Below are positions 1 to 10,365 of a DNA stretch of 64,000 bases, one piece after another. The first letter of the stretch is position 1; each line of letters starts with the position of its first letter. The stretch is from positions 1 through 64,000 of the forward strand of contig CAWESB010000017.1 of assembly GCA_963811635.1 (NCBI GenBank), written 5' to 3'. The notes beneath the pieces are model-generated. The model was not told the DNA's origin. It did no database searches and saw only the letters and a program-made list of their open reading frames with translations. The position numbers were made by a program, and so were the translations under genes. This DNA is from JAIBJN01 sp963811635 (GTDB taxonomy: Bacteria; Actinomycetota; Thermoleophilia; Gaiellales; Gaiellaceae).

Positions 1-842
1 GCGTCGACTTCATCATCGACGACACGCCGCAGGCGGTCGTGCTCTCCTCGTTCGACGGCGTCCGCCGTGAGGTCGCGAAGCTGACCCTGGGCAAGCTGGT
101 CGAGGACGGACGTATCCATCCGTCCCGCATCGAGGAGATGTACTACCGGTCGAAGGCCGAGATCGAGGACTACATCCGCCAGGCCGGCGAGCAGGCCGTT
201 TTCGAGGCCAACTGCGGAAAGATGCACGAGGAGCTCGTGAAGCTCCTCGGCCGGCTCCGCTACCGGACGAGCTACGGCCAGAACATCCTCAAGCACTCGC
301 TCGAGTGCGCCCACCTCGCCGGCGTGATGGCCTCCGAGCTCGGCGCGAGCGTGAAGACCGCCAAGCGCGCCGCGCTGCTACACGACCTCGGTAAGGCGAT
401 GACCCACGAGGTCGAAGGCTCGCACGCCATGATCTCGGCGCAGATGGCGAAGCGCTACGGGGAGTCTCAGGCCGTCGTCCACGCCGTCGAGGCCCATCAC
501 TACGAAGTGCAGCCGCAGACGGTCGAGGCCGTGCTCGTGATCGCCGCCGATGCCATCTCCGCCTCCCGCCCGGGGGCGCGTGGCGAGAGCCTCGAGCACT
601 ACATCAAGCGGCTGGAGACCCTCGAGAAGATCGCCTCGGACAAGAAGGGCGTCGAGCGCGTCTATGCGCTCCAGGCGGGTCGCGAGATCCGCGTCATGGT
701 GAAGCCCACGGACATCGACGACGACGCGGCCGTCCTTCTCTCGCTCGAGATCGCCCGCGAGATCGAGGAGCAGCTCGAGTACCCCGGCCAGATCAAGGTC
801 ACGGTCATCCGCGAGAGCCGCGCCGTCGAGTTCGCCAAGTAG
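1..842 (+). CDS. rny: Ribonuclease Y, C-terminal part
   Basis: Endoribonuclease that starts mRNA decay, normally membrane-anchored by an N-terminal helix. The window opens inside the gene: the frame is open from base 3, so the anchor, coiled coil and KH start lie upstream. What is seen: the end of the KH-side region (DDTPQAVVLSSFDGVRREVA), then an HD domain with H and HD motifs (SLECAHLAGV, LLHDLGKAM, EAHHYE), then the usual C-terminal stretch ending VIRESRAVEFAK. Length and motif order match the C-terminal part of RNase Y. It faces the next gene tail to tail across 33 bases. Confidence 0.93.
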   Translation, partial: VDFIIDDTPQAVVLSSFDGVRREVAKLTLGKLVEDGRIHPSRIEEMYYRSKAEIEDYIRQAGEQAVFEANCGKMHEELVKLLGRLRYRTSYGQNILKHSLECAHLAGVMASELGASVKTAKRAALLHDLGKAMTHEVEGSHAMISAQMAKRYGESQAVVHAVEAHHYEVQPQTVEAVLVIAADAISASRPGARGESLEHYIKRLETLEKIASDKKGVERVYALQAGREIRVMVKPTDIDDDAAVLLSLEIAREIEEQLEYPGQIKVTVIRESRAVEFAK

Positions 843-852
843 GCGGCTCGAC

Positions 853-868
853 GGCGCGGCTTCGCGCC
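853..868. terminator. Short GC hairpin between convergent genes
   Basis: GGCGCG and CGCGCC form a 6-bp stem with a GCTT loop between the rny stop and the stop of the reverse-strand nuclease gene. There is no T-run, so termination is only suggested by position. Confidence 0.4.
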
Positions 869-875
869 AGGTCGG

Positions 876-3545
876 CTAGGGCTTGAACAGGAAGCGGGCG
901 ACCTGGGGCTCGTGGTCGCTCGCCTGGACGGCGAACTCCGAGTTCACGTGCACCACGTCGTAGGCCATGAGGTCCCGCTCCAGGTGCCGGCTGACCAGGA
1001 TCTGGTCGAGCACCTGCGAGTTGCCTTCGAACACGTACGTGTAGCGCTCCGGCTGCTTGAGGGTCAGGAGCAGGTTCTCGAGGACGTCGCCCTGCAGGAT
1101 CGACAGCGTCTCGGAGAACTCGAAGTCGTTGAGGTCCCCGAGGACGACGACGCGGGCGCCGGAGTCGACGGCGTGGAGCGCGTCCACGAAGTCGTTGACG
1201 ATCTGCGCCTGTGCGTGCCGCTGGGTCTCCGTGACGCGGTTCGGCGGCTGGAAGCGGCCGAACAGCGGATCGTCGCCGCCCTTCGAGTTGAAGTGGTTGA
1301 CGATTGCGAAGACCGTCTGCCCACGCCAGCGGAACTCGCCGACGAGCGGCTTGCGGCTCGCGTCGAACGCCGGATTGGTCGGGTCGATCCGGCCCGGGCT
1401 GAACGTCAGCTCGGCGCCGTCCGGCCCCGCGACCACCCCTGTCGCCGCCGTCGCCGTTCCGCCGGGGCGGTCGACGAACGAAAGGCCGCGGTCGGTGCGG
1501 AAGATGAAGCCGACGCGGATGTTCCCACCGGGCTCGCCGCCGTCCGAGTTGTTGACGGGGTTGATCTGCCGGTAGGAATACGCCGGGCCGCCGGCCGCAG
1601 AGATCGCGGCCACGAGCGCGTCGAGTGTCGGGCCGCCGTCGACGACGCCGTTGTTCACCGGCCCGTTCGCATCCTGGATCTCCTCCAGCGCGACGATGTC
1701 CGGCGACTTCAGGTTCGCGACGATCAACCCGGCCAGCTGGTCGAACTTGTCCGGGGGATCGCTCGGGTCGAGGTTCTCGACGTTGAAGGTCGCCACGGCG
1801 AGCTCGTTGGGGCCGGCTACCTTGGCGAACTCCCGCTGCAGGCCGCCCGAAGCGGTCACAACAGGCTCCGAGACGTCGAGCTTGAAGTTCCCGAAGCTGT
1901 AATCGAGGATCCCGACGACCGGTGACTTGAAGCGGTCGCCGACGTTCAGAAGCGGCAGCGACGCCGGCAGCAGTAGCCGGTCGTCCAGGTGGATCCGCTC
2001 CGGGTTGAAGTCGTCGGCTCTGATCAGGAGCCCTCCCCGATTCGTCAGGATGCTCGCCCGTTCGGCAGCGTCGCCGACGACGGGGATCTCGCCGAAAGCG
2101 GTAGTCGGCCCGACCACGCGCGCCTTGTTCACCTGCACGCGCATCGATTCGAAGCTCTCGTAGAAGTCGAGGCCGTCCTCTGCCGGGTCGAAGACGCCGC
2201 CGATCTCGGCGTCGCCGGTCGAGTCGTTGTCGATCACCTCGCCGGGCGGCACGCGACCGCCCTTGCCGATGACGCTCGGGCCGGGGAGGGGGCTGCCGCT
2301 CGACGCGATCTCGACGATCGGAGACGTGAGCTCCGTTTGCGTCAGGTTGTTCCCGGTCGCGCCGCCCGGCCGGAACTCGGTGACGAGCCCGTCCACGAGC
2401 ACGGCGTCGCCGAGGGTCACGGCGGGGGCTTGCTGCGTGAACACGAAGAGGCCCTCCGAGGTCGCCGGATCGCCGTCCACGTTCGGATCCTCGAAGAAGA
2501 AGCCGTTCGAGACGAGGGCTGTGACGACCCCGGGGACGTCCGAGACCGCCTGGCCCTCGAGCGGCGAGCGATGTGCGGCGCCCTGGATCTCGTGGATGCG
2601 CCGCACGGGCCCGACGGTCGTGAACGACCAGGCGAAGTTGTTCGCCATCGTGTCCGGCGGGTCGTCTGCGTCCTGGTCGGACACCTGCGCGCCGGCGATC
2701 GTCGTCGTGCACGTCTCGCCGAGCGCGAAGTCGACGTCGGGGTTCAGGGTGAACGTCGTGGGCCCGCCGCTCTCGACGGCCGTGTGGGTGCCGCTGAGCG
2801 CACAGGAGATCGTGAACCACGCGCCGGCGACATTCACCGGCTCGCCGAATGTCACGGACAGGTCGGCCGAGGGAGAGACGCCCATTGCCCCGGACGTCGG
2901 CGAGGTCGCCGTTACCTGCGGAGCGGCGTCGGCGACCACCGTGGAGTGCGCCCCGAGACCGGTGAAGTCGTCGGTGGCGAAGCCGTCCCACTCGATCGCC
3001 GGATCGAACGCTCCAAGCGGAGTGGTGTCGCCGGCCTCGATCGTCGCCTTCCGGCGCAGCGTGTTGTCGGCGGTGCTGGTGAGGCCGCTCCCCCATTCGG
3101 TCCCGGGGTCGACCCCCAGCTCGCCGATCACGTCGAGAAGCGTCGAGCCTCGCCGGAGCACGATCACGTCGTCGCCGTTGAACCAGCCCGACCCGTTCGT
3201 CTGGTCGGCCTGGGCGAGAATTGCGGGGCCCGCGGCGCTCTGAGCCAGCACGAAGACGTCGCCGGAAGCGACGGTGCCAACGAGCGGGATGTTGAGCGAG
3301 CACGTGGAGCTGCCGTTGAAGCACATCTGCACGTTGTAGGCATTCGCGCCGAGGTCGATCGGCGCACCGGTGCCGTTGTAGATCTCGAGCGCCTTGTTGT
3401 TGCTCGTCCCCTCGATGTACTCCGAGAAGAAGAGATCGGTCGGGGTTGCGCGAGCGCTTCCGAGCCCGCAGACGAGCGGAAGGACAGCGGCAAGCGCGAC
3501 TATGGCGGGGAGCAGACGCACCCGCGACTTCGACCACCTAGACAT
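876..3545 (-). CDS. Secreted endonuclease/exonuclease/phosphatase-family protein with lamin-tail and Ig-like domains
   Basis: Predicted extracellular phosphoesterase or nuclease, 889 residues. The ATG at 3545 is chosen because it opens a signal peptide (basic MSRWSKSRVRLL, then a hydrophobic core and an AxA-type site) and follows a GGGGG ribosome site. Domains in order: lamin-tail-like fold with FFSEYIEGTSNNKALEIYN (about 30-170), an SbsA-type Ig-like segment (about 205-300), an OB-like segment starting IHEIQGAAHRSPLEGQ (about 318 on), and an EEP catalytic domain from about 580. The EEP domain shows TFNVENL, ALEEIQD, NHFNSKGGD, VLGDLND and SDHEPQ, which supply the metal and catalytic residues of this superfamily. 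Secreted EEP proteins often degrade DNA, but the substrate here is inferred. It is divergent from miaB. Confidence 0.87.
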   Translation of the reverse strand: MSRWSKSRVRLLPAIVALAAVLPLVCGLGSARATPTDLFFSEYIEGTSNNKALEIYNGTGAPIDLGANAYNVQMCFNGSSTCSLNIPLVGTVASGDVFVLAQSAAGPAILAQADQTNGSGWFNGDDVIVLRRGSTLLDVIGELGVDPGTEWGSGLTSTADNTLRRKATIEAGDTTPLGAFDPAIEWDGFATDDFTGLGAHSTVVADAAPQVTATSPTSGAMGVSPSADLSVTFGEPVNVAGAWFTISCALSGTHTAVESGGPTTFTLNPDVDFALGETCTTTIAGAQVSDQDADDPPDTMANNFAWSFTTVGPVRRIHEIQGAAHRSPLEGQAVSDVPGVVTALVSNGFFFEDPNVDGDPATSEGLFVFTQQAPAVTLGDAVLVDGLVTEFRPGGATGNNLTQTELTSPIVEIASSGSPLPGPSVIGKGGRVPPGEVIDNDSTGDAEIGGVFDPAEDGLDFYESFESMRVQVNKARVVGPTTAFGEIPVVGDAAERASILTNRGGLLIRADDFNPERIHLDDRLLLPASLPLLNVGDRFKSPVVGILDYSFGNFKLDVSEPVVTASGGLQREFAKVAGPNELAVATFNVENLDPSDPPDKFDQLAGLIVANLKSPDIVALEEIQDANGPVNNGVVDGGPTLDALVAAISAAGGPAYSYRQINPVNNSDGGEPGGNIRVGFIFRTDRGLSFVDRPGGTATAATGVVAGPDGAELTFSPGRIDPTNPAFDASRKPLVGEFRWRGQTVFAIVNHFNSKGGDDPLFGRFQPPNRVTETQRHAQAQIVNDFVDALHAVDSGARVVVLGDLNDFEFSETLSILQGDVLENLLLTLKQPERYTYVFEGNSQVLDQILVSRHLERDLMAYDVVHVNSEFAVQASDHEPQVARFLFKP

Positions 3546-3640
3546 ATGGAACCCCCAGGGCTGATTCGGGCTTGGCGGCGATCGTAAACCGCCCGGCCAG
3601 CAGGGACAAGCCCACTTACGACCCCGGTACAGTTCTCCTC

Positions 3641-4975
3641 GTGAAGCGCTACCACGTGACGACATTCGGGTGCCAGATGAACGCGCACGACTCGGAGCGC
3701 ATCAAGGGCCTGCTCGAGTCGCTCGGACTCGGGGAGGCGCAGTCCCAGGAGGACGCCGACGTCATCGTCTTCAACACCTGCACCGTGCGCGAGAAGCCCG
3801 ACCAGCGCTTCGCGGCCCATCTCGCGCAGGCGGCGGCGCTGAAGAGGATCGACCCCGAGCGCGTGATCGCGGTGGGCGGCTGCTACGCGGAGGCGCAGCG
3901 CGAGCGCATCTTCGACCTCTATCCGTACGTCGACGTCGCGTTCGGGCCCGGCTCGATCCCGCATCTGGCCGACTGGATCGGTGCGGGCGGGCTCGGCGTC
4001 GAGCGCGGCCGCTTCGCCGCCTGGGACACGTTCGCCGGCGACCTGCCCACCCACCGCGAGCGCGCCTTCCAGGCCTGGGTGCAGATCTCGATGGGCTGCA
4101 ACTCGGTGTGCTCCTACTGCATCGTCCCGGCCGTGCGCGGGCGGGAGCAGAGCCGCCGCCCCGGGGAGATCGTCGCCGAGGTCTCGCGCCTTGCGGCCGA
4201 CGGGGTTCGCGAGGTAACCCTGCTCGGCCAAAACGTCAACTCCTGGGGTCGCGACCTCGCGCCGGACCTCCGCACCGAGTTCGGCGAGCTCCTCCGGGCG
4301 GTCGACGCCGTCGAGGGGATCGAGCGGATCCGCTTCACGAGCCCACATCCCAAGGACTTCCGCACCCCGGTGATCGAAGCGATGACCGAGTGCGCGGCGG
4401 TGTGCGAGCACACGCACCTGCCGCTCCAGTCGGGCTCCAGCCGAGTCCTGAAGCGCATGCGCCGCACATACGGCCGCGAGCGGTACCTCGCGCTGGCCGA
4501 GCGGCTTCGCGAGGCGGTTCCAGACCTGGCCTTGACGACCGACATCATCGTCGGCTTCCCCGGCGAGACGGAGGCCGACTTCCGCGAGACGCTCGAGGTC
4601 GTGGAAGAGGTGCGCTACGACGGCGCGTACACGTTCGTCTACAGCCCGCGCCGCGGCACCGAGGCCGCGGCCATGACCGACCAGGTGCCCGAGGACGTCA
4701 AGCGCGAGCGGATCGAGCGACTCATCGACGTCGTGCAGCGCATCGCCCGCGAGCGGAACGAGGAACGCGTGGGCGGGGTGGAGGAGGTCCTCATCGAGGG
4801 CCCCAGCCGCACCGATCCCGAGCTCAGGCGCGGACGCACACGCCGGAACACGACGGTGAACTTCCGAGGTGCCGGAGACCCGGGCGAGCTCGTCCGGGTC
4901 CTGATCGAGTCGGCGACGTCGACCACCCTCGCCGGCAGGGCCCAGGCCGCTGTCCTGACCGACACACTTTCGTGA
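3641..4975 (+). CDS. miaB: tRNA-2-methylthio-N6-dimethylallyladenosine synthase MiaB
   Basis: Radical-SAM methylthiotransferase modifying A37 of tRNAs reading UNN codons, acting on the product of MiaA encoded next door. The GTG at 3641 gives the standard N-terminus VKRYHVTTFGCQMN. Cysteines 11, 47 and 81 form the auxiliary [4Fe-4S] cluster. C153, C157 and C160 (GCNSVCSYCIVP) form the radical-SAM cluster. HLPLQSGS and a C-terminal TRAM domain are present. Length is 444 residues, normal for the family. miaA begins 76 bases downstream on the same strand. Confidence 0.95.
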   Translation: MKRYHVTTFGCQMNAHDSERIKGLLESLGLGEAQSQEDADVIVFNTCTVREKPDQRFAAHLAQAAALKRIDPERVIAVGGCYAEAQRERIFDLYPYVDVAFGPGSIPHLADWIGAGGLGVERGRFAAWDTFAGDLPTHRERAFQAWVQISMGCNSVCSYCIVPAVRGREQSRRPGEIVAEVSRLAADGVREVTLLGQNVNSWGRDLAPDLRTEFGELLRAVDAVEGIERIRFTSPHPKDFRTPVIEAMTECAAVCEHTHLPLQSGSSRVLKRMRRTYGRERYLALAERLREAVPDLALTTDIIVGFPGETEADFRETLEVVEEVRYDGAYTFVYSPRRGTEAAAMTDQVPEDVKRERIERLIDVVQRIARERNEERVGGVEEVLIEGPSRTDPELRRGRTRRNTTVNFRGAGDPGELVRVLIESATSTTLAGRAQAAVLTDTLS

Positions 4976-5051
4976 CGCTTTCGCGCACCACGCGTGCGCT
5001 TTTCCCGACTACGCTCGAAGCGGAGGGAGGCCCGCGGCCGGCCCCTCCGCC

Positions 5052-5999
5052 GTGATGGACGCCGACGCTTCCAGCCGTGGCTTCGAAGGCTTCGGCGGCC
5101 TCGTCCTCGCGATCTTCGGGCCGACCGCGTCGGGCAAGAGCGCGGTCGCCGAGGCGCTCGCCGGCCGTATCGCGGCCGAGATCCTCTCCGCGGACGCCAT
5201 GCAGGCGTATCGGGGCCTGCCGATCCTCACGAACCAGCCCGAGCGCCCGACCCGGCTCGTCGCCATCTGGCCGCTCGACCACGAGGGCTCGGTGGCCGAG
5301 TATCAGCCGCTCGCGCATGCGGCGATCGACGAGACGCTCGCGGAGGGCCGTACGCCGATCGTCGTCGGCGGCACCGGTCTCTACCTCCGCGCGGCCCTCG
5401 CCGAGCTTCGGCTCCCGCCGGCGCCACGGCCGGGGGCGCGCGAGCGTTGGGGGCGCCTCTACGACGAGGCCGGAGCCGAAGCCGCCCACGGCGCCCTCGC
5501 CGAGCGGGACCCTGCAGCCGCCGCGGTCGTGCATCCGAACGACCGCAGGCGGGTTGTTCGGGCTCTCGAGCTCACCGACGCCGGCGAGTCGCTGGCGACG
5601 GAGACCAGCCGCCTCTGGACCGACGACACGCGCCATCCGACTCTCGTCGTCGGCCTCGAGGTCCCCGCCCGGACGCTCGCGGAGCGGATCGACGCGCGCA
5701 CGCGTGCCATGGTCGAGCGCGGGGTGGAGAAGGAGGTGGCCGCCGCGCTCGCAGAGCCGCTTTCGTCGACGGCCCGCAAGGTGATCGGCCTCGAAGAGTT
5801 GGCGACGCTCCCGGTCGAGGACGCGGTCGCGGCAGTCGCGCTGAAGACCCGGCAGTACGCCGCCTACCAGCGCAAGTGGCTTCGCCGGATCCCGGGCGTT
5901 GTTAGCGTTCCCGCCGATCGTCCTCCGGACGCAGTGGCCGATGAGATTCTCGAAGTGGCACGGGCTCGCCAACGACTACCTGCTCGTCGAGCGGGCTGA
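5052..5999 (+). CDS. miaA: tRNA dimethylallyltransferase MiaA
   Basis: Transfers dimethylallyl to N6 of A37 in UNN-decoding tRNAs, giving the substrate of MiaB. The P-loop GPTASGKS lies at residues 23-30, followed by LSADAMQAYRGL, the GGTGLYLRA motif, HPNDRRRVVRALE and RQYAAYQRKW of the tRNA-binding part. Length is 315 residues. The start is GTG 5052 or the next codon ATG 5055. The 3' end overlaps dapF by 59 bases, so the last 20 codons are read in two frames. This suggests strong translational linkage. Confidence 0.94.
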   Translation: MMDADASSRGFEGFGGLVLAIFGPTASGKSAVAEALAGRIAAEILSADAMQAYRGLPILTNQPERPTRLVAIWPLDHEGSVAEYQPLAHAAIDETLAEGRTPIVVGGTGLYLRAALAELRLPPAPRPGARERWGRLYDEAGAEAAHGALAERDPAAAAVVHPNDRRRVVRALELTDAGESLATETSRLWTDDTRHPTLVVGLEVPARTLAERIDARTRAMVERGVEKEVAAALAEPLSSTARKVIGLEELATLPVEDAVAAVALKTRQYAAYQRKWLRRIPGVVSVPADRPPDAVADEILEVARARQRLPARRAG

Positions 6000-6735
6000 G
6001 GTCGGCTTCGCGCTGGAGGCGCCGCTCGTTCGCCGGCTCTGCGACTACCACGTGGGAGTCGGCTCCGACGGCATCCTCGAGGTGCTCGCCGCCGTGGGCA
6101 CACGGGCCGAGGTCGTCATCTGGAACCCCGACGGCTCGACGGCCGAGCTCTCCGGGAACGGCACCCGCATCGCCGCCCGTTGGCTCGCGCGCCGGAGCGG
6201 CGCCGACGAGGTCGTGATCGCTGTCGGCCCACGCGAGGTCGTCGCGCGGATGCGCGACGGGCTCACGGTCGAGACCGAGATGGGCAAGGTCGAGGTCGGG
6301 CCGGTCGAGACGCTCGCTGTCAACGGCGCCGAGGTGGAGTTCACACCGGTCTCGGTCGGCAACCCACATGCCGTGATCCGGCGGGAGCCCGACCGCGCCG
6401 ATCTGCTACGCCTGGGCCCGCTCGTCGAGAACCACGAGCGTTTCCCGGGGCGTACGAACGTCCAGCTCGTCCGGGTCGACTCGCCGAGCGAGACGACCGT
6501 CGGCGTGTGGGAGCGCGGGGCAGGGGAGACCCTCTCCTCCGGCACGAGCGCCGTCGCCGTCGCCGGTGCCGCGGTCGCCAACGGCTGGGTCACGAGCCCC
6601 GTGACCGTGCACCTCGCGGGCGGGGACATGCGGGTCGAGCTCGACGAGGCCTTCAACGCCCGCCTGACCGGAGCGGCGCAGGAGATCTGCGTAGGCGAGG
6701 TCTCCCCGGAGCTGCTGGCGGAGGTGAGGCAGTGA
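5941..6735 (+). CDS. dapF: DapF-family protein, both catalytic cysteines replaced by serine
   Basis: By overall sequence a diaminopimelate epimerase (LL-DAP to meso-DAP, for lysine and peptidoglycan), 264 residues. Start MRFSKWHGLANDY is the normal N-terminus. Family motifs include NDYLL, GSDGILE, WNPDGSTAEL, SVGNPHAV and ERGAGETL. The first catalytic cysteine, in the CGNGTR motif of known enzymes, is serine 71 (TCC codon, bases 6151-6153). The second, in (S/A)CGTG, is serine 200 (ETLSSGTSA). Bases were read directly and both codons are clear. Known DapF uses two cysteines as acid and base, so activity here is uncertain. It may be a serine-based enzyme, a slow one, or a relative with another substrate. 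It overlaps the aminotransferase start by 4 bases, which supports a DAP-linked role. Confidence 0.85.
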   Translation: MRFSKWHGLANDYLLVERAEVGFALEAPLVRRLCDYHVGVGSDGILEVLAAVGTRAEVVIWNPDGSTAELSGNGTRIAARWLARRSGADEVVIAVGPREVVARMRDGLTVETEMGKVEVGPVETLAVNGAEVEFTPVSVGNPHAVIRREPDRADLLRLGPLVENHERFPGRTNVQLVRVDSPSETTVGVWERGAGETLSSGTSAVAVAGAAVANGWVTSPVTVHLAGGDMRVELDEAFNARLTGAAQEICVGEVSPELLAEVRQ

Positions 6736-7907
6736 GGTTCGCGGCCCGCCTCGACCGGGTGCCGCCGTACCTCTTCGCCGAGATCGAACGGCGGATCGGG
6801 GCGATGCGCGCCGACGGCGTCGACGTCATCTCGCTCGGCATCGGCGATCCCGACCTGCCCACGCCGGCGCCCGTGGTCGAGGCGCTGCAGCGCGCCGCCG
6901 AGCGGCCGGCGACCCACCAGTACCCGTCCAACCGGGGCCTGAGCGCATTTCGCGAGGCCGTCGCGGGCTTCTACGCCGCGCGCTTCGACGTCGACGTCGA
7001 CGCGGAGACGGAGATCATCCCCGTCCTCGGCGGGAAGGAGGCGGTCGCGCACGTCGCGCTCGCGTGCCTCGATCCGGGAGACGTCGCCCTCTCGCCCGAC
7101 CCCGGCTACCCGCCGTACACATCGGGCCCCGTGTTCTCGGGCGCGGAGGTGCACTATCTACCGCTCCGCGAGGAGAACGCCTTCATGCCCGACCTGGATG
7201 CGATTCCGCCGGAGACCGCGTCGAGGGCCAACCTCCTCTACTTCAACTACCCGAACAACCCGACCGGGGCCGTCGCCACCGACGGCTTCTTCGAGCGGGC
7301 AGTCGCCTTCGCCGGCGAGCGCGACCTGGTCGCGATCCACGACTCTGCCTACACGGAGATCGCCTTCGACGGGTACCGGCCGCCGAGCTTCCTGGCGACC
7401 CCCGGGGCGAAGGAGGTCGGCGCCGAGATCTTCTCCCTCTCGAAGGGCTGGAACATGACCGGCTGGCGCGTCGGGTGGATCGCCGGCAACGCGGAGGTCG
7501 TCGAGCGCTACCGGCAGCTGAAGACGAACCTCGACTCCGGCATGTTCGACGCGCTCCAGCTGGCCGGCGCAGCGGCGCTCACCGAGGCGCGCGACTTCCC
7601 GCGGGAGATGTCCGAGATCTACCGGCGCCGCCGCGACCTGATGATCGACGCCCTCACGGCGATCGGGATCGCGGCGGATCCACCGCGCGCCACCCCATAC
7701 CTCTGGATCCGGGTGCCCGACGGCCACGACTCGGCGAGCTTCACGGAGCTCGTGCTCGAGCAGGCGGCCGTGATCGTCTCGCCGGGGCCGTCCTTCGGAC
7801 CCTCCGGCGAGGGCTACGTCCGCATCTCGCTGACCGTTGCCGACGAGCGCCTGGAGGAGGCCGCCTCCCGGATCGCCTCTTCGCTCCGGGTCGAATCACG
7901 GGCATAA
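6732..7907 (+). CDS. dapL: LL-diaminopimelate aminotransferase-type class I/II aminotransferase
   Basis: PLP aminotransferase of 391 residues, closest in pattern to DapL, which turns tetrahydrodipicolinate into LL-DAP in one step. GTG 6732 overlaps the dapF stop (GTGA), giving VRFAARLDRVPPYLFAEI, a typical DapL opening. Other marks are SLGIGDPDLPTP, PNNPTGA, the Schiff-base lysine K238 in SLSKGWNMTGWR, and the C-terminal arginine region GEGYVRISLT. Coupling to dapF supports the DAP assignment. The sequence alone does not exclude a related alanine or aspartate aminotransferase. Confidence 0.86.
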   Translation: MRFAARLDRVPPYLFAEIERRIGAMRADGVDVISLGIGDPDLPTPAPVVEALQRAAERPATHQYPSNRGLSAFREAVAGFYAARFDVDVDAETEIIPVLGGKEAVAHVALACLDPGDVALSPDPGYPPYTSGPVFSGAEVHYLPLREENAFMPDLDAIPPETASRANLLYFNYPNNPTGAVATDGFFERAVAFAGERDLVAIHDSAYTEIAFDGYRPPSFLATPGAKEVGAEIFSLSKGWNMTGWRVGWIAGNAEVVERYRQLKTNLDSGMFDALQLAGAAALTEARDFPREMSEIYRRRRDLMIDALTAIGIAADPPRATPYLWIRVPDGHDSASFTELVLEQAAVIVSPGPSFGPSGEGYVRISLTVADERLEEAASRIASSLRVESRA

Positions 7908-7914
7908 TCGCCCT

Positions 7915-9224
<1,310 letters not shown>

Positions 9225-9228
<4 letters not shown>

Positions 9229-9659
9229 TCGAGCTCCCGATCGCCCGGCTGCGCGAGGACGCGACGATTCCCGAGCGCGCGTACTCGGGCGATGCCGGGC
9301 TCGACCTCTCCACCTGCGAACGGGTGGAACTGGCACCCGGCGAGCGAGCGGTCGTCCCGACCGGCCTCGCGGTCGCGATCCCGGAGGGGTTCGCCGGCTT
9401 CGTCCAGCCGCGGTCGGGCCTCGCAGCGCGCAACGGGATCGCCGTCGTCAACTCGCCCGGCTTGATCGACTCTGGGTACCGCGGCGAGATCCGCGTCATC
9501 CTCCTCAACACCGATCGGGAGGAGACATTCGTGGCGGAGCCGGGGGATCGAATCGCCCAGCTCGTCGTCCTGCCCGTGCCCGAGCTCGAGCTGGTCGAGC
9601 TCGAGGAGCTGCCCGCGAGCGAGCGGGGCGTGCGCGGCTTCGGCTCTTCTCGCACCTGA
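9225..9659 (+). CDS. dut: Deoxyuridine 5'-triphosphate nucleotidohydrolase
   Basis: Trimeric dUTPase, hydrolyses dUTP to dUMP and pyrophosphate, keeping uracil out of DNA. It is 144 residues and all five motifs are visible: AGDAGLDL, PRSGLA, NSPGLIDSGYRGEI, the GDRIAQLVV segment and the C-terminal RGVRGFGSS arm. The GTG start overlaps the hflX stop. Confidence 0.96.
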
Positions 9660-9660
9660 C

Positions 9661-10110
9661 ATGGAGCCGCGCATCCGTGTGTCCGCGGTCCTGCGGCGCG
9701 AGAACAGAGTGCTCCTCGTCCGCCACGAGAAGGCCGGCCGCGAGTACTGGCTGCTCCCGGGCGGCGGCGTCGCCGGCGGAGAGACGCTCCTCGACGCCGT
9801 CAAGCGTGAGCTCGCCGAGGAGGTCGGGATCGAGGAGGACCTGCCGCTGGAGGGGCCGATCGCGCTCGCGGACTCGATCTCGCCGCCCGGGTGGCCGCCG
9901 AAGCACGTCGTGCACATCGTCTTTGCCGGGTATCTCGGTGACCGGTCGCTCGAGCGCGTGACCTCGGGAGACGCGGCCGTCCGCAACCACCGGCTCTTCG
10001 ACGTCGAGGAGCTGTCCGACCTGGCGCTCCATCCGCCGATCCAGCGCTTTCTCGCGCGCTGGCAGCCCGGCGATCCGACGGTCTATCTCGGCTCGCTCTG
10101 GGCGCCGTAA
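9661..10110 (+). CDS. NUDIX hydrolase
   Basis: 149-residue NUDIX-fold pyrophosphohydrolase. The NUDIX box runs from GGGVAGGETLLDAVKRE to LAEEVGI, with the expected G, E, RE and EE residues that bind metal. ATG 9661 directly follows the dut stop, so it belongs to the same forward run. The neighbour dut suggests nucleotide-pool cleaning, but the substrate cannot be read from the sequence. Confidence 0.9.
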   Translation: MEPRIRVSAVLRRENRVLLVRHEKAGREYWLLPGGGVAGGETLLDAVKRELAEEVGIEEDLPLEGPIALADSISPPGWPPKHVVHIVFAGYLGDRSLERVTSGDAAVRNHRLFDVEELSDLALHPPIQRFLARWQPGDPTVYLGSLWAP

Positions 10111-10152
10111 CGGCACAGCCGGCGCGCTCTCCGCGCGTCCTCAAGCGCTAGG

Positions 10153-10223
10153 ACCCCCAAAGGGGGCCGCAGTTCGCCCGCCGGGGGCGGAGCGTGCCCG
10201 GGTAACCGGAAAGCCGCCTTTGG
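10153..10223 (+). promoter_or_regulatory. Structured RNA leader candidate upstream of the subtilase
   Basis: In the 255-base gap before the subtilase gene, CCCAAAGG (about 10155-10162) can pair exactly with CCTTTGGG (about 10216-10223). The enclosed bases hold two further hairpins: CGCCC-GCCGG-GGGCG, and CCGG-GTAA-CCGG with a GNRA-type loop. This three-stem layout resembles a riboswitch or leader RNA. The usual c-di-GMP-I core (ACGCAAAGCC) is not present, and no known class could be matched by eye. Confidence 0.4.
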
Positions 10224-10365
10224 GACCGCCGATCACCCGAACGAGGGAATCTCGGCTTCCTCACTCGAACAGGGGACGTTTCGACGTCCGTTCGTCCCTA
10301 GCGTCGGGTGTGGGAATTGATTGCGGCCCTGCGCCTGCTGCGCGGAGAGAGGAATAGAGAGGAAT

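Noticed and set aside
805..3587. Long open frames of 300-900 codons opposite the secreted nuclease gene
   Set aside because: They are Arg/Pro/Ala-rich shadows of GC-rich codons; the opposite strand has a signal peptide and clear domain motifs.
10153..10223. c-di-GMP-I riboswitch
   Set aside because: Stem layout is similar, but the conserved ACGCAAAGCC segment is absent. Kept only as an unassigned structure.
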